This document shows positions 8,111 to 21,472 of a stretch of 64,000 bases of DNA, in pieces (position 1 is the stretch's first letter; the number at the start of each line of letters is the position of its first letter). The notes under the pieces are model-generated. The model was given only the letters and a program-made list of their open reading frames with translations, did not search any database and was not told where the DNA came from. Made by a program: the position numbers and the translations under genes. The DNA comes from Plesiocystis pacifica SIR-1 (lineage in GTDB: Bacteria > Myxococcota_A > Polyangia > Nannocystales > Nannocystaceae). The stretch is taken from assembly GCF_000170895.1 (NCBI RefSeq), contig NZ_ABCS01000054.1, forward strand, positions 1-64,000. The letters run 5' to 3'.

Positions 8111-9583
8111 CTACCCCTGGTAAGTAAAGATGCAGCGCGTGATCGGCTGGATCACGTCGCGCGAGACGTAGAGGTAGTAGTCCTCACCCGGGACCAGGGC
8201 CGCCGGCGCGGCGCCCTCGGCCGGGAAGCGCTGGCTCGTCCCCGCCGGCACCTCGCCAAAGCTGACCGTGCCGCTGCCGATGGGATCGCCAGCCTCCGGG
8301 ACGTCGACGCGCCACACCGTCCCCTCGGGCAAGTCGAGGTTGGGCGGCACGGTCGGGTTCTCGCTGCCCGCCTCGAGCACGTAGACGTAGCGGGCCAGGC
8401 CGCCGCCCCACTTGACCGTGCCGTCGGCGTCGACGCCCTCGCCCCCCTCGCAGGCCGTCGGCTCGTAGAGGCGCTGGGTGTGCAGCGGCCCCCCGGCGAA
8501 CTGGCCCTCGAACTCGTCCTTGGTCCGCCCGCGGTGGGCCAGCTCGGCCTCGAAGAAGGCCAGCATGCGCTCGGGGTCCGTGCTCGGGATCCCGACCAGG
8601 TCGCGGTCGAAGCCGTTGTTGTCCTCGGCCGGGTAGGCCCCGAAGGCGCTCGAGTCGATCCACCCCGCCGCGAAGGCCAGGCCCGAGTCGTAGAAGGTGT
8701 CCGTCCAGTTGCCGAGGGCGTCGACGGTCCAGTTGCCGGGGCCGTCGGGGGCCACGTCGGAGTGGCAGCACACGCAGCCCGAGGCCTCGACCTGCTCCTT
8801 GACCCAGTCGAGCTCGGCGACGTAGGTGGGGTCCTCCATGCGCGGGTCCTCGGCGGGCTCGGCCGTGTTCGGCGGCGCGTAGTAGTAGGGCCGCTGGGTG
8901 TAGACCACCTCGCAGCTGGCGTAGTCCTCGAACTGCCGGCCCGGCTCCGTCGCGCCGCCGATCATCTGCCAGGTGCAGACTTGCCCGTCCGCGCTGGTCC
9001 CAGGGGCCTCGCCGGGCAGCGGGTCGACGCACTCGAGGGTCGGCTGGGTGAAGGTCGGGAAGGGGCCGCCGCCGCCGCCGTTGCCCGTGCCGTCGCAGAT
9101 CGGCTCGGGCACCCACTCGCCCCCGCCGAAGGTCTCGCAGCCCACCGCCTGGACCTCGCAGCTGTCCGCGTCGAACCCGTAGATGACCGTCTTGACCTCC
9201 CCGGGCGTCCCGCCGTCGGTGACGCAGCGCCCGAGCACGTCCTGGGTCGAGCAGAACGCGTCGAGGGCCGACACGCCGTAGAGGGCCGCGCAGTCGTCGA
9301 CCACCGCCTCGCCCGTCCACCCCGAGCCCGTGTACTCGCGGCACTCGGCCGACTGCGTGAACACGCTGACGTAGTCGCAGCTGCCCGCCGAGGACTCGGG
9401 CTCCGAGCCCGTCTCCCCGCTCTCCTCTCCTTCGCCACCGTCGTCGTCGAAGGAGTCGCCTTCGTCCCCGACCTCCTCCGTGCCGTCACCGCTCTCGCCG
9501 TCACCCGCGCCGTCGTCGGCGACACAACCCTGCGCCAAAAGCGCAGTCGGGAGGATGAGGGAGAGACGACGGAGTCGGCGCAT
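8111..9583 (-). CDS. Secreted lipoprotein with a CxxCH motif, function unknown
   Basis: About 490 residues with a leader MRRLRRLSLILPTALLAQGC, a clear lipobox, followed by a long Gly/Asp/Glu-rich linker. The mature part has many cysteines and a CVCCH sequence near residue 270, which formally fits the CxxCH haem-attachment motif of c-type cytochromes. It is followed by segments (GWIDSSAFGAYPAEDNNGFDRD) that do not identify a family. Start: ATG 9583 places the signal peptide at the N-terminus; 9598 or 9616 would add non-signal residues. No clear Shine-Dalgarno is visible for any of the three. Role unknown; a surface or periplasmic redox protein is possible if the haem motif is real. Confidence 0.7.
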   Translation of the reverse strand: MRRLRRLSLILPTALLAQGCVADDGAGDGESGDGTEEVGDEGDSFDDDGGEGEESGETGSEPESSAGSCDYVSVFTQSAECREYTGSGWTGEAVVDDCAALYGVSALDAFCSTQDVLGRCVTDGGTPGEVKTVIYGFDADSCEVQAVGCETFGGGEWVPEPICDGTGNGGGGGPFPTFTQPTLECVDPLPGEAPGTSADGQVCTWQMIGGATEPGRQFEDYASCEVVYTQRPYYYAPPNTAEPAEDPRMEDPTYVAELDWVKEQVEASGCVCCHSDVAPDGPGNWTVDALGNWTDTFYDSGLAFAAGWIDSSAFGAYPAEDNNGFDRDLVGIPSTDPERMLAFFEAELAHRGRTKDEFEGQFAGGPLHTQRLYEPTACEGGEGVDADGTVKWGGGLARYVYVLEAGSENPTVPPNLDLPEGTVWRVDVPEAGDPIGSGTVSFGEVPAGTSQRFPAEGAAPAALVPGEDYYLYVSRDVIQPITRCIFTYQG

Positions 9584-9759
9584 GTCGGTGCTGGACATGA
9601 ACCAAACATTGAACAAACTTTGTCAAACGCAAGCGCCTCGACTCAAAAAACCTCTAGCCGATCGAGCACTCACTTCGACATCGATACGGCGAAAGAGCCG
9701 TAATCTCCCCTCGAACATGGCGTGCACAACTGTTCTAACAGCCGAACGATCCATGAAAA

Positions 9760-9796
9760 AAAGCCTGACCGTGCCAAAAAATCACGGTCAGGCTTT
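9760..9796 (-). terminator. Intrinsic terminator of the TolB-amidohydrolase gene
   Basis: On the minus strand AAAGCCTGACCGTG pairs perfectly with CACGGTCAGGCTTT (14 bp, 9-base loop) and the right arm runs into a TTTTTTT tract. It lies 26 bases past the stop codon at 9822. This is the most canonical Rho-independent terminator in the window. Confidence 0.9.
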
Positions 9797-9821
9797 GTTC
9801 AACAATCGCTCGAAAACGAGC

Positions 9822-13340
<3,519 letters not shown>

Positions 13341-13815
13341 CGGGGGCACTCTCGCACAATCACTCCAGGAGAGCCGCCCGGGGCAGGGTCTGGCTGCTCG
13401 CTTTCGATCCCGGTCCACACCCTGGAATGGGGCCCATGACTGGCGCGTCATCGGCGCGTTGAAGCGGCGGTCACCGCGGACTCAAAGCGAACAAATTTGA
13501 TAGGCGCGGGCTCACAAAGCTGCGCCCATTTTCGCGCCTAGAAGCTCGAAAATGATCGGGCCGATTGATCGAATTCACGCATTCCGGGCTCGAATCCAAA
13601 CACTCCTGGTTCGATAGCGAACATATTGAGATCTCTCCACATCATTTTTGATCGAAAGCCAGTGATTTGAGCGAAAACGACCATATTATCTCCGCTTTTT
13701 TCTTGCACGCTTTCACGTAATGGGGCTTAACTGTTTTCAGCTCCTGATGACCCTGCGTGGCATTTGACCACCGCCCGCACCGAGCCCCCACCGACCTGAA
13801 TTTTCGAGGCCCGCC
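13341..13815. promoter_or_regulatory. AT-rich divergent intergenic region
   Basis: A 475-base gap between divergent lipoprotein genes. From about 13480 to 13760 it is markedly A/T-rich for this genome, with runs such as CATCATTTTTGATCG and CGCTTTTTTCTTGC and several GATCGAA-like words. No open frame there looks coding. It probably contains the promoters for both genes; I cannot assign individual boxes. Confidence 0.5.
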
Positions 13816-14559
13816 ATGTCCCCCAAGCGCCGCTTCTCCACCATCCTCCTCGCCGTCGTTCCCACCCTGGTCGCGACCACCGGCTGTGAACTCCTCGACG
13901 TCTTCACCGAGACCAGCGGCGTCGTCGACGTGTTCGCCACCAGCCACGGTAGCCCCGACGACGAGGGCAACGTCCCCGACCGCAACTCCAACCAGATCAT
14001 CTTCGTCAACGACATGGGCTGGGAGGTCTTCATCGACGAGGCCGTGATCACCACCGAGGGCGTGAGCCTCGAGCGCTGCGACGGCGCCGACAACTTCGAC
14101 GTCGAGCTGTACTGGGGCGCCCTCGCCGAGGACCTCAACGCGGCCCCCGACTTCGACGTCACCGGCCTCGGCGGCGTGCGCGTGGACTCCGGCGACTACT
14201 GCGAGCTGCTCGTGAGCTTCGGCCCGGGCGCCGAGGGCGAGGGCAGCACGGTCTACCTGGCCGGCTCGGCGGTCAACGGCGACACCCACGTCGACTTCGT
14301 GTGGCAGTCCAACATGGCCATCGAGGCCACCGTGGACATCAGCTCCGTCGAGGGCGGCGAGCCCTTCAACATCAGCTCCTCGGAGAACTTCTCCAAGAAG
14401 CTGACCATCACCAAGGACTACACGCGCTTCTTCTCGGGCGTGGACTTCAGCGCCGAGCTCAGCCAGGCCGAGATCGACGATCTCGTCATCGCCACCTTGG
14501 ACAAGGACACCTTCGCCTTCCCTGGCACCGACGCGCCGATGATGCCCCCCAAGCCCTGA
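13816..14559 (+). CDS. Secreted lipoprotein, beta-rich, unknown function
   Basis: A 247-residue protein with a lipoprotein leader (LVATTGC at residues 19-25). The remainder is acidic and beta-rich, with ordinary soluble composition and a few cysteines. I do not recognise a family. The DNA segment upstream is an A/T-rich promoter-like region, and a strong hairpin follows the stop at 14590, so it is probably a single-gene transcription unit. Likely anchored to the outer membrane or periplasmic face; function not assignable. Confidence 0.7.
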   Translation: MSPKRRFSTILLAVVPTLVATTGCELLDVFTETSGVVDVFATSHGSPDDEGNVPDRNSNQIIFVNDMGWEVFIDEAVITTEGVSLERCDGADNFDVELYWGALAEDLNAAPDFDVTGLGGVRVDSGDYCELLVSFGPGAEGEGSTVYLAGSAVNGDTHVDFVWQSNMAIEATVDISSVEGGEPFNISSSENFSKKLTITKDYTRFFSGVDFSAELSQAEIDDLVIATLDKDTFAFPGTDAPMMPPKP

Positions 14560-14589
14560 GTACGGTCCCCAGGCCGGCTCTGCGCCGAT

Positions 14590-14628
14590 TTGGAAGAACC
14601 TCGCGCCTCACGCGCGAGGTTCTTCCAA
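14590..14628. terminator. Long perfect hairpin, likely terminator between lipoprotein gene and infA
   Basis: Seventeen perfectly paired bases (TTGGAAGAACCTCGCGC with GCGCGAGGTTCTTCCAA) around a 5-base loop, 31 bases after the stop at 14559 and ending 51 bases before infA. Only a short TTT follows the right arm, so termination may be partial or structure-driven. Confidence 0.75.
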
Positions 14629-14679
14629 TTTCCGCCGCTTTGCCTTGCGCCCGGCTCCTGCCCCCCATACCCTCCGCCC

Positions 14680-14898
14680 GTGCCCAAGGACGACCATATC
14701 GAGTTTGACGGCGTCGTCACCGAGGTTTTGACCGGCGGTATGTTCCGGGTGAAGGTCGACGACGATCACCTGGTCATCGCCCACCTCGCAGGAAAGATGC
14801 GAAAGTTCCGCATCAAGGTCGTGCTCGGCGACCGTGTCAAAGTCGCCGTCTCCCCTTACGACCCCAACCGCGGACGCATCGTCTACCGCGTGCGCTGA
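14680..14898 (+). CDS. infA: Translation initiation factor IF-1
   Basis: A 72-residue protein matching IF-1 end to end, the OB-fold factor that binds the ribosomal A site during initiation. It begins PKDDHIEFDGVVTEVL and has the family hallmarks MFRVKV, LAGKMRKFRIKV, LGDRVKV and a C-terminal SPYDPNRGRIVYR. The start is GTG at 14680, which gives the usual IF-1 length; the upstream in-frame ATG at 14590 would add 30 residues and lies inside the terminator hairpin. It is not next to ribosomal genes here. An ECF sigma gene follows 23 bases downstream and may be co-transcribed. Confidence 0.95.
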   Translation: MPKDDHIEFDGVVTEVLTGGMFRVKVDDDHLVIAHLAGKMRKFRIKVVLGDRVKVAVSPYDPNRGRIVYRVR

Positions 14899-14921
14899 GC
14901 GTCAGACGCTAGACTTCCCCC

Positions 14922-15557
14922 GTGGCGGACGATCGCAACGACTTCGATCTGCTCGAGGCCTGGCGAGGCGGGGACGAGCGCGCGGGGCGGGAGCTCTTCG
15001 CCCGTCACTTCGACGCCATCTACCGCTTCTTCCGCTCGAAGATCGAAGACGCCGCCGACGACCTGACCCAGCAGACCTTCCTCGGCTGCGTCAAAGGCAA
15101 GGATCGCTACCGCGGCGACGCGAGCTTCCGGACCTACCTCTACACCATCGCGCGCAACCGGCTGTACACGCACATCCGTGACCGCAACCGGCGCGACGCC
15201 GTGCTCGAGGTCGGCAACGAGTCCGTCGCCGACCTCGGCCTCGGCTCGCCGACCAAGCTGATCGCGGCCAAGGCCGAGCATCGGCTGCTGCTCGTCGCCA
15301 TGCGCCACCTCTCCCTCGAGATGCAGATCGCCCTCGAGCTGCACTACTGGGAGGGCCTGAGCGTCCGCGAGATCGCGCTCGTGACCGAGACCCCCGAGGG
15401 CACGATCAAGCGTCGCTTGCAGCGGGCGCGGATGAAGCTCGACGAGCTCATCGTGCAGCTGGCCAACGACGACAAGCTCAGCGCGAGCACGACCGCCAAC
15501 TTCGCCGAGTGGGCCCAGGGGCTGCGAGCCCAGCTGGGCAAGCCCGACGACGGTTGA
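14922..15557 (+). CDS. ECF-family RNA polymerase sigma factor
   Basis: A 211-residue sigma-70-family protein with sigma region 2 (ELFARHFDAIYRFFRSK … DLTQQTFLGCVKGKDRY … FRTYLYTIARNRLY) and region 4 (IALELHYWEGLSVREIALV … GTIKRRLQRARMKL). It starts at GTG 14922. A C-terminal tail of about 25 residues (…FAEWAQGLRAQLG) resembles the tail of the second ECF factor at 57105-57728, suggesting paralogy. No anti-sigma factor of a recognisable type is adjacent. Instead a transmembrane double Ser/Thr kinase starts 76 bases downstream, so control by phosphorylation is plausible, as known for EcfP/PknT of Vibrio parahaemolyticus. That link is inference. Confidence 0.9.
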   Translation: MADDRNDFDLLEAWRGGDERAGRELFARHFDAIYRFFRSKIEDAADDLTQQTFLGCVKGKDRYRGDASFRTYLYTIARNRLYTHIRDRNRRDAVLEVGNESVADLGLGSPTKLIAAKAEHRLLLVAMRHLSLEMQIALELHYWEGLSVREIALVTETPEGTIKRRLQRARMKLDELIVQLANDDKLSASTTANFAEWAQGLRAQLGKPDDG

Positions 15558-15633
15558 GCCTGTCCCCAGGCGGGGCGGGCACCGGGGGCTTCCCTGCTCC
15601 CCCGCGCAGGCGAGCCGTGCGAGACTCCCCCGC
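15558..15633 (+). repeat. Degenerate copy of the 3'-end hairpin repeat
   Basis: Directly after the ECF stop codon the sequence CCCCAGGCGGGG followed by CACCGGGGGCTTC resembles the first hairpin of the repeat family seen complete after 18522, 29419 (minus strand), 44098 (minus strand) and 55082. It is much shorter and lacks the conserved middle and the second hairpin. Resemblance may partly reflect general G/C composition. Confidence 0.3.
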
Positions 15634-18522
<2,889 letters not shown>

Positions 18523-18690
18523 CTTTGCCCCCGCAGGCGGCTCGAACCGGGGGCGCTTCGTCGCCGTCCGCTCCTCCGCTTTGGTCGTGGGGCAATGGGG
18601 TTCGTGCCTGGGAGGGGGCATGTGGTCGCCCCGGGGCGGGGCGTTGGCTACTTTGCCCCCGCGGGCGGGCAATGCGGGCGGACGGATGGT
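18523..18690 (+). repeat. 3'-end two-hairpin repeat, copy A
   Basis: It starts at the kinase stop codon. Hairpin 1 is GCCCCCG…CGGGGGC (7 bp, 14-base loop, about 18534-18571). It is followed by the conserved words CGCTTCGTCGC, GCTCCTCCGCTTTGG, GGGGCAATGGGG and TCGTGCCTGGGAGGGGGCA. Hairpin 2 is CGCCCCGGGGCG at 18627-18638. A partial third hairpin-1-like segment (TTTGCCCCCGCGGGCGGGC) follows. The same order and orientation relative to the upstream gene recur in copies B, C and D. It may act as a transcription terminator or mRNA-end structure. Confidence 0.85.
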
Positions 18691-18748
18691 AGCATCCGCG
18701 CGCTCTTCAACGACGCTCAACATCGAGCCCATCGAGCCAGGAATCCCC

Positions 18749-19696
18749 ATGAAAGTCGCCGTTCTCGGAGCCGCGGGTGGCATCGGCCAGCCCCTCTCTC
18801 TCCTCCTGAAGCACTCCCCCCTCGTCAGCCACCTCGCGTGCTACGACATCGCCCCCTTCACGCCTGGCGTGGCTGCGGACCTCAGCCACATCAACACCCC
18901 GGCGAAGGTGACCGGCCACGTCGGCGCGGAGCAGCTGGACGAGGCCGTCAAGGACGCCAACCTCGTCGTGATCCCGGCCGGGATGCCCCGCAAGCCCGGG
19001 ATGACCCGCGATGACCTGTTCAACGTGAACGCCGGCATCACGATGACCCTCATCGACGCCTGCGCGCGCAACTGCCCCGAGGCCGCGCTGGCGATCATCA
19101 CCAACCCGGTCAACGCCACGGTCCCGATCGCGGCGGGCGTGCTCGAGAAGCACGGCGTCTACAACCCCGCCAAGCTGTTCGGCGTCTCGACCCTCGACAT
19201 CGTGCGCGCCAACACCTTCGTCGCCGAGCTCAAGGGCCTCGACGTCGCCGAGGTCAACGTCCCGGTCATCGGTGGCCACAGCGGCGTGACCATCCTGCCC
19301 CTGCTCTCGCAGGTCAGCCCCACCTGCTCGTTCACCGACGAGGAAGTGGCGGCCCTCACCACGCGCATCCAGAGCGCGGGCACCGAGGTCGTCGAGGCCA
19401 AGGCCGGCGCTGGCTCGGCGACGCTGTCGACGGCCTTCGCCGCGGCCCGCTTCGGCGTCTCCGTGCTCGAGGCCCTCAACGGCAAGCAGGGCGTGGTCGA
19501 GTGCGCCTACGTCCAGTCCGACGTGGCCGAGACCGCGTTCTTCGCCACGCCCCTCGAGCTCGGCACCGGCGGCGTCGCCAAGAACCTGGGCATGGGCGAG
19601 CTCTCCGACTTCGAGAAGCAAAAGCTCGAAGAGGTCTTGCCCGCGCTGAAGGCCAACATCGAGAAGGGCCGAGCCTTCGTCGCCTCGAAGGCCTAG
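18749..19696 (+). CDS. mdh: Malate dehydrogenase (NAD), mitochondrial/enterobacterial type
   Basis: A 315-residue protein matching MDH, which interconverts malate and oxaloacetate in the TCA cycle. The N-terminus is a Rossmann strand-loop (KVAVLGAAGGIGQPL). The active-site loop PAGMPRKPGMTRDDLF carries the substrate arginines. ITNPVNATVPIAA and the catalytic His in PVIGGHSGVTILPL follow. The residues are those of the mitochondrial/E. coli-like group rather than the LDH-like group (GITGNVG…). A weak GGAA precedes the ATG. It is preceded by repeat copy A and followed by a convergent hairpin. Confidence 0.95.
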   Translation: MKVAVLGAAGGIGQPLSLLLKHSPLVSHLACYDIAPFTPGVAADLSHINTPAKVTGHVGAEQLDEAVKDANLVVIPAGMPRKPGMTRDDLFNVNAGITMTLIDACARNCPEAALAIITNPVNATVPIAAGVLEKHGVYNPAKLFGVSTLDIVRANTFVAELKGLDVAEVNVPVIGGHSGVTILPLLSQVSPTCSFTDEEVAALTTRIQSAGTEVVEAKAGAGSATLSTAFAAARFGVSVLEALNGKQGVVECAYVQSDVAETAFFATPLELGTGGVAKNLGMGELSDFEKQKLEEVLPALKANIEKGRAFVASKA

Positions 19697-19727
19697 CTCT
19701 CACGCGCTGGCCGAGCTGTTCGGCCGC

Positions 19728-19776
19728 CGACGCCCGGTACACCCCAGCGCCCGCGCTGCAGGTCGACCGGGCGTCG
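19728..19776. terminator. Nested hairpin between convergent mdh and GNAT genes
   Basis: CGACGCCCGGT (19728-19738) pairs perfectly with ACCGGGCGTCG (19766-19776). Within the loop, CAGCGC and GCGCTG (19745-19758) form a second perfect stem. It lies 31 bases past the mdh stop and 4 bases before the GNAT stop, so it is a likely bidirectional terminator. There is no T-tract. Confidence 0.7.
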
Positions 19777-19780
19777 CGCG

Positions 19781-20272
19781 TCAACACAGGCGCTGCAGCA
19801 GCGCGACGTCGACCCAGGCGCCGTCGCGCCAGCCGATCTGGCGCTGGATCCCGACGAGCTCGAAGCCCAGGCTCGAGTAGAGCGCCATGGACGGCTCGTT
19901 GTCGACGAAGATCCGAGCGACGAGGTGGTGGGCGCCGCTCGCCTCGGCCTCGGCGATGAGCGCCGCGGTCACGAGGCGCCCGAGGCCGCGGCGGCGGTGG
20001 GCCTGGGCGACGAAGGTCGAGAGCTCGCGGGTCCGGGCGTAGCCGCGCTTGGGCGACCACGGCTTCGCGCGGCCCCACGCGGCGACGGTCGTGCCCTCGC
20101 GCTCGGCGACCACGACGTGCACCTTCGGATCGGCGAGCTCGGCGGCGAAGTGCGACGCGAGCGGGGCTTCGGTGTCGAGGGTCGAGCCGCCCGCGTCGAC
20201 GGACTCGGCGTAGATGGCCGCGATGGCCTCTGCGTCGGCCTGCGTGGCCTCGCGTACTCGGGCAGCGCTCAC
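19781..20272 (-). CDS. GNAT-family N-acetyltransferase (phosphinothricin acetyltransferase-like)
   Basis: A 163-residue GNAT protein that transfers acetyl from acetyl-CoA to an amine. The N-terminus VREATQADAEAIAAIYAESV and the acetyl-CoA loop (AHRRRGLGRLVTAALIAEAE, matching R/Q-x-x-G-x-G/A) are typical, as is the C-terminal FVDNEPSMALYSSLGFELVG. The overall pattern is that of the phosphinothricin/methionine-sulfone acetyltransferase subgroup. The real substrate cannot be read from sequence. GTG start at 20272. It is divergent from the next gene (74 bases). Confidence 0.85.
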   Translation of the reverse strand: MSAARVREATQADAEAIAAIYAESVDAGGSTLDTEAPLASHFAAELADPKVHVVVAEREGTTVAAWGRAKPWSPKRGYARTRELSTFVAQAHRRRGLGRLVTAALIAEAEASGAHHLVARIFVDNEPSMALYSSLGFELVGIQRQIGWRDGAWVDVALLQRLC

Positions 20273-20346
20273 GGATGCATCCTAGCGCCACCATTGGACC
20301 CAGCTCCCTTTGAACCATCAGCGGCCTCCCCGGGACGGGCACCGCG

Positions 20347-21465
20347 ATGCTTGCCTTGCTGTGGACCCTCTCCCTCGCGCTGTGGGGCGGCGCGGCTGGA
20401 CTTCAGGATGACCCAGAGTCCGTCCCAGCCCCGCCTCCGGCCCTGAGCGAGGGCGTGGACCCGCAGGCGCGCTTCGAGCCCCCCGCGCTCGAGCCGGTGC
20501 CGCTGCCCGACATCGTGCCCGAGGAGCCGGCGGGCGCGGTCGCCAGCCCGGCGATCGAGCCCTTCGGCCCGGGCACCATCGCGGACGCCCCGGGCCCGAC
20601 CCAAGACCGTCCCTCGAAGCTCCGAAAGGATCAACGCATGGGCTTGGGCGCGGCGGCCATGGGCACCGTCGGCCTGGCGGCGCAGTGGGGCGCGCTCGGG
20701 GGCACGGGCGCGCTCTCGGCCGACCGACCCCGGCGCGGCGACCCCAATCCCGGGATGGTCATCGGCCTGGCCCTCGGCGGCGTCCTGACCCTCGACGCCG
20801 TGATGTTCTCGGGCTTCGCCGCCAAGGAGCGGGGCAAGTACGACCGTGGCATCTTCGACGAGGCGACCCGCCGACGCCGGGCCCGGACCGCGAAGGCCAG
20901 CGGCGGCGCGCTGATGGGCCTGGGCGCGGCGACCATGCTCGGCACGGGGCTGGCCTGGCCGACCCTGCGCGAGGCCTGCCCCGCCGGCATCGGCTGCAAC
21001 GTCGCGGGCCTCCACGCCGGCGGCCTGCTCCTCGGCGGCGGCGTGGCCCTGCTCAGCTACGGCAACAACCTGTCCCCCGATCGCCGCCGCCCTCGCCTGA
21101 GCGCGACCGAGCGCAAGGCCCGGACGCCGATCTACGTCGGGGCCGGGCTGGTCACCTACGGCTACGTCATGGCGGCCTTCACTGGCCTCATCCCGGCCCA
21201 GAGCGACCCCGACGACGCCCGGTTGCGACGCATCCGCGACCGCATGCTGATCCCCATCGTCGGCCCGTGGATCGTCGCCGCCGGCCCGGACGCGCCGCTG
21301 TTCTTCGCCATGTTCACCGGCGGCATCGGGGCCCTGCAGATCGGCGGGAGCATTGCCATGCTGGCCGGCGGGATCCGCCTGGGCGTCCAACGCAAGCGCC
21401 GCTCGCAGACCGAGATCGCGGTGCTCCCGAGCGCCAACGGCGTGTCCGTGGTCGGACGCTTCTAG
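20347..21465 (+). CDS. Signal-peptide membrane protein ending in a C-terminal Phe strand
   Basis: A 372-residue protein with a hydrophobic leader (MLALLWTLSLALWGGAAG) and a Pro-rich linker. Then come several Gly/Ala-rich hydrophobic segments (e.g. GMVIGLALGGVLTLDAVMF, GGLLLGGGVALLSYG, IGGSIAMLAGGIRLGV) separated by basic loops. The last residues (EIAVLPSANGVSVVGRF) form an amphipathic strand ending in Phe. Two other proteins here (40456-41598, 44098-45384) share this layout of leader, paired Gly-rich hydrophobic segments and C-terminal Phe strand. I do not recognise a function; envelope location is likely. It is convergent with the next gene, 7 bases away. Confidence 0.65.
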   Translation: MLALLWTLSLALWGGAAGLQDDPESVPAPPPALSEGVDPQARFEPPALEPVPLPDIVPEEPAGAVASPAIEPFGPGTIADAPGPTQDRPSKLRKDQRMGLGAAAMGTVGLAAQWGALGGTGALSADRPRRGDPNPGMVIGLALGGVLTLDAVMFSGFAAKERGKYDRGIFDEATRRRRARTAKASGGALMGLGAATMLGTGLAWPTLREACPAGIGCNVAGLHAGGLLLGGGVALLSYGNNLSPDRRRPRLSATERKARTPIYVGAGLVTYGYVMAAFTGLIPAQSDPDDARLRRIRDRMLIPIVGPWIVAAGPDAPLFFAMFTGGIGALQIGGSIAMLAGGIRLGVQRKRRSQTEIAVLPSANGVSVVGRF

Positions 21466-21472
21466 CGAGCCC

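Noticed and set aside
6591..8123. Arg-rich open frame overlapping the fibro-slime gene
   Set aside because: Composition is that of a shadow frame, and the true frame there has six Cys repeats and a fibro-slime domain.
13575..13630. tRNA-like segment (CTCGAATCC… and TTCGAT…)
   Set aside because: No acceptor, D or anticodon stems can be formed around it; the T-loop-like word is a chance match.
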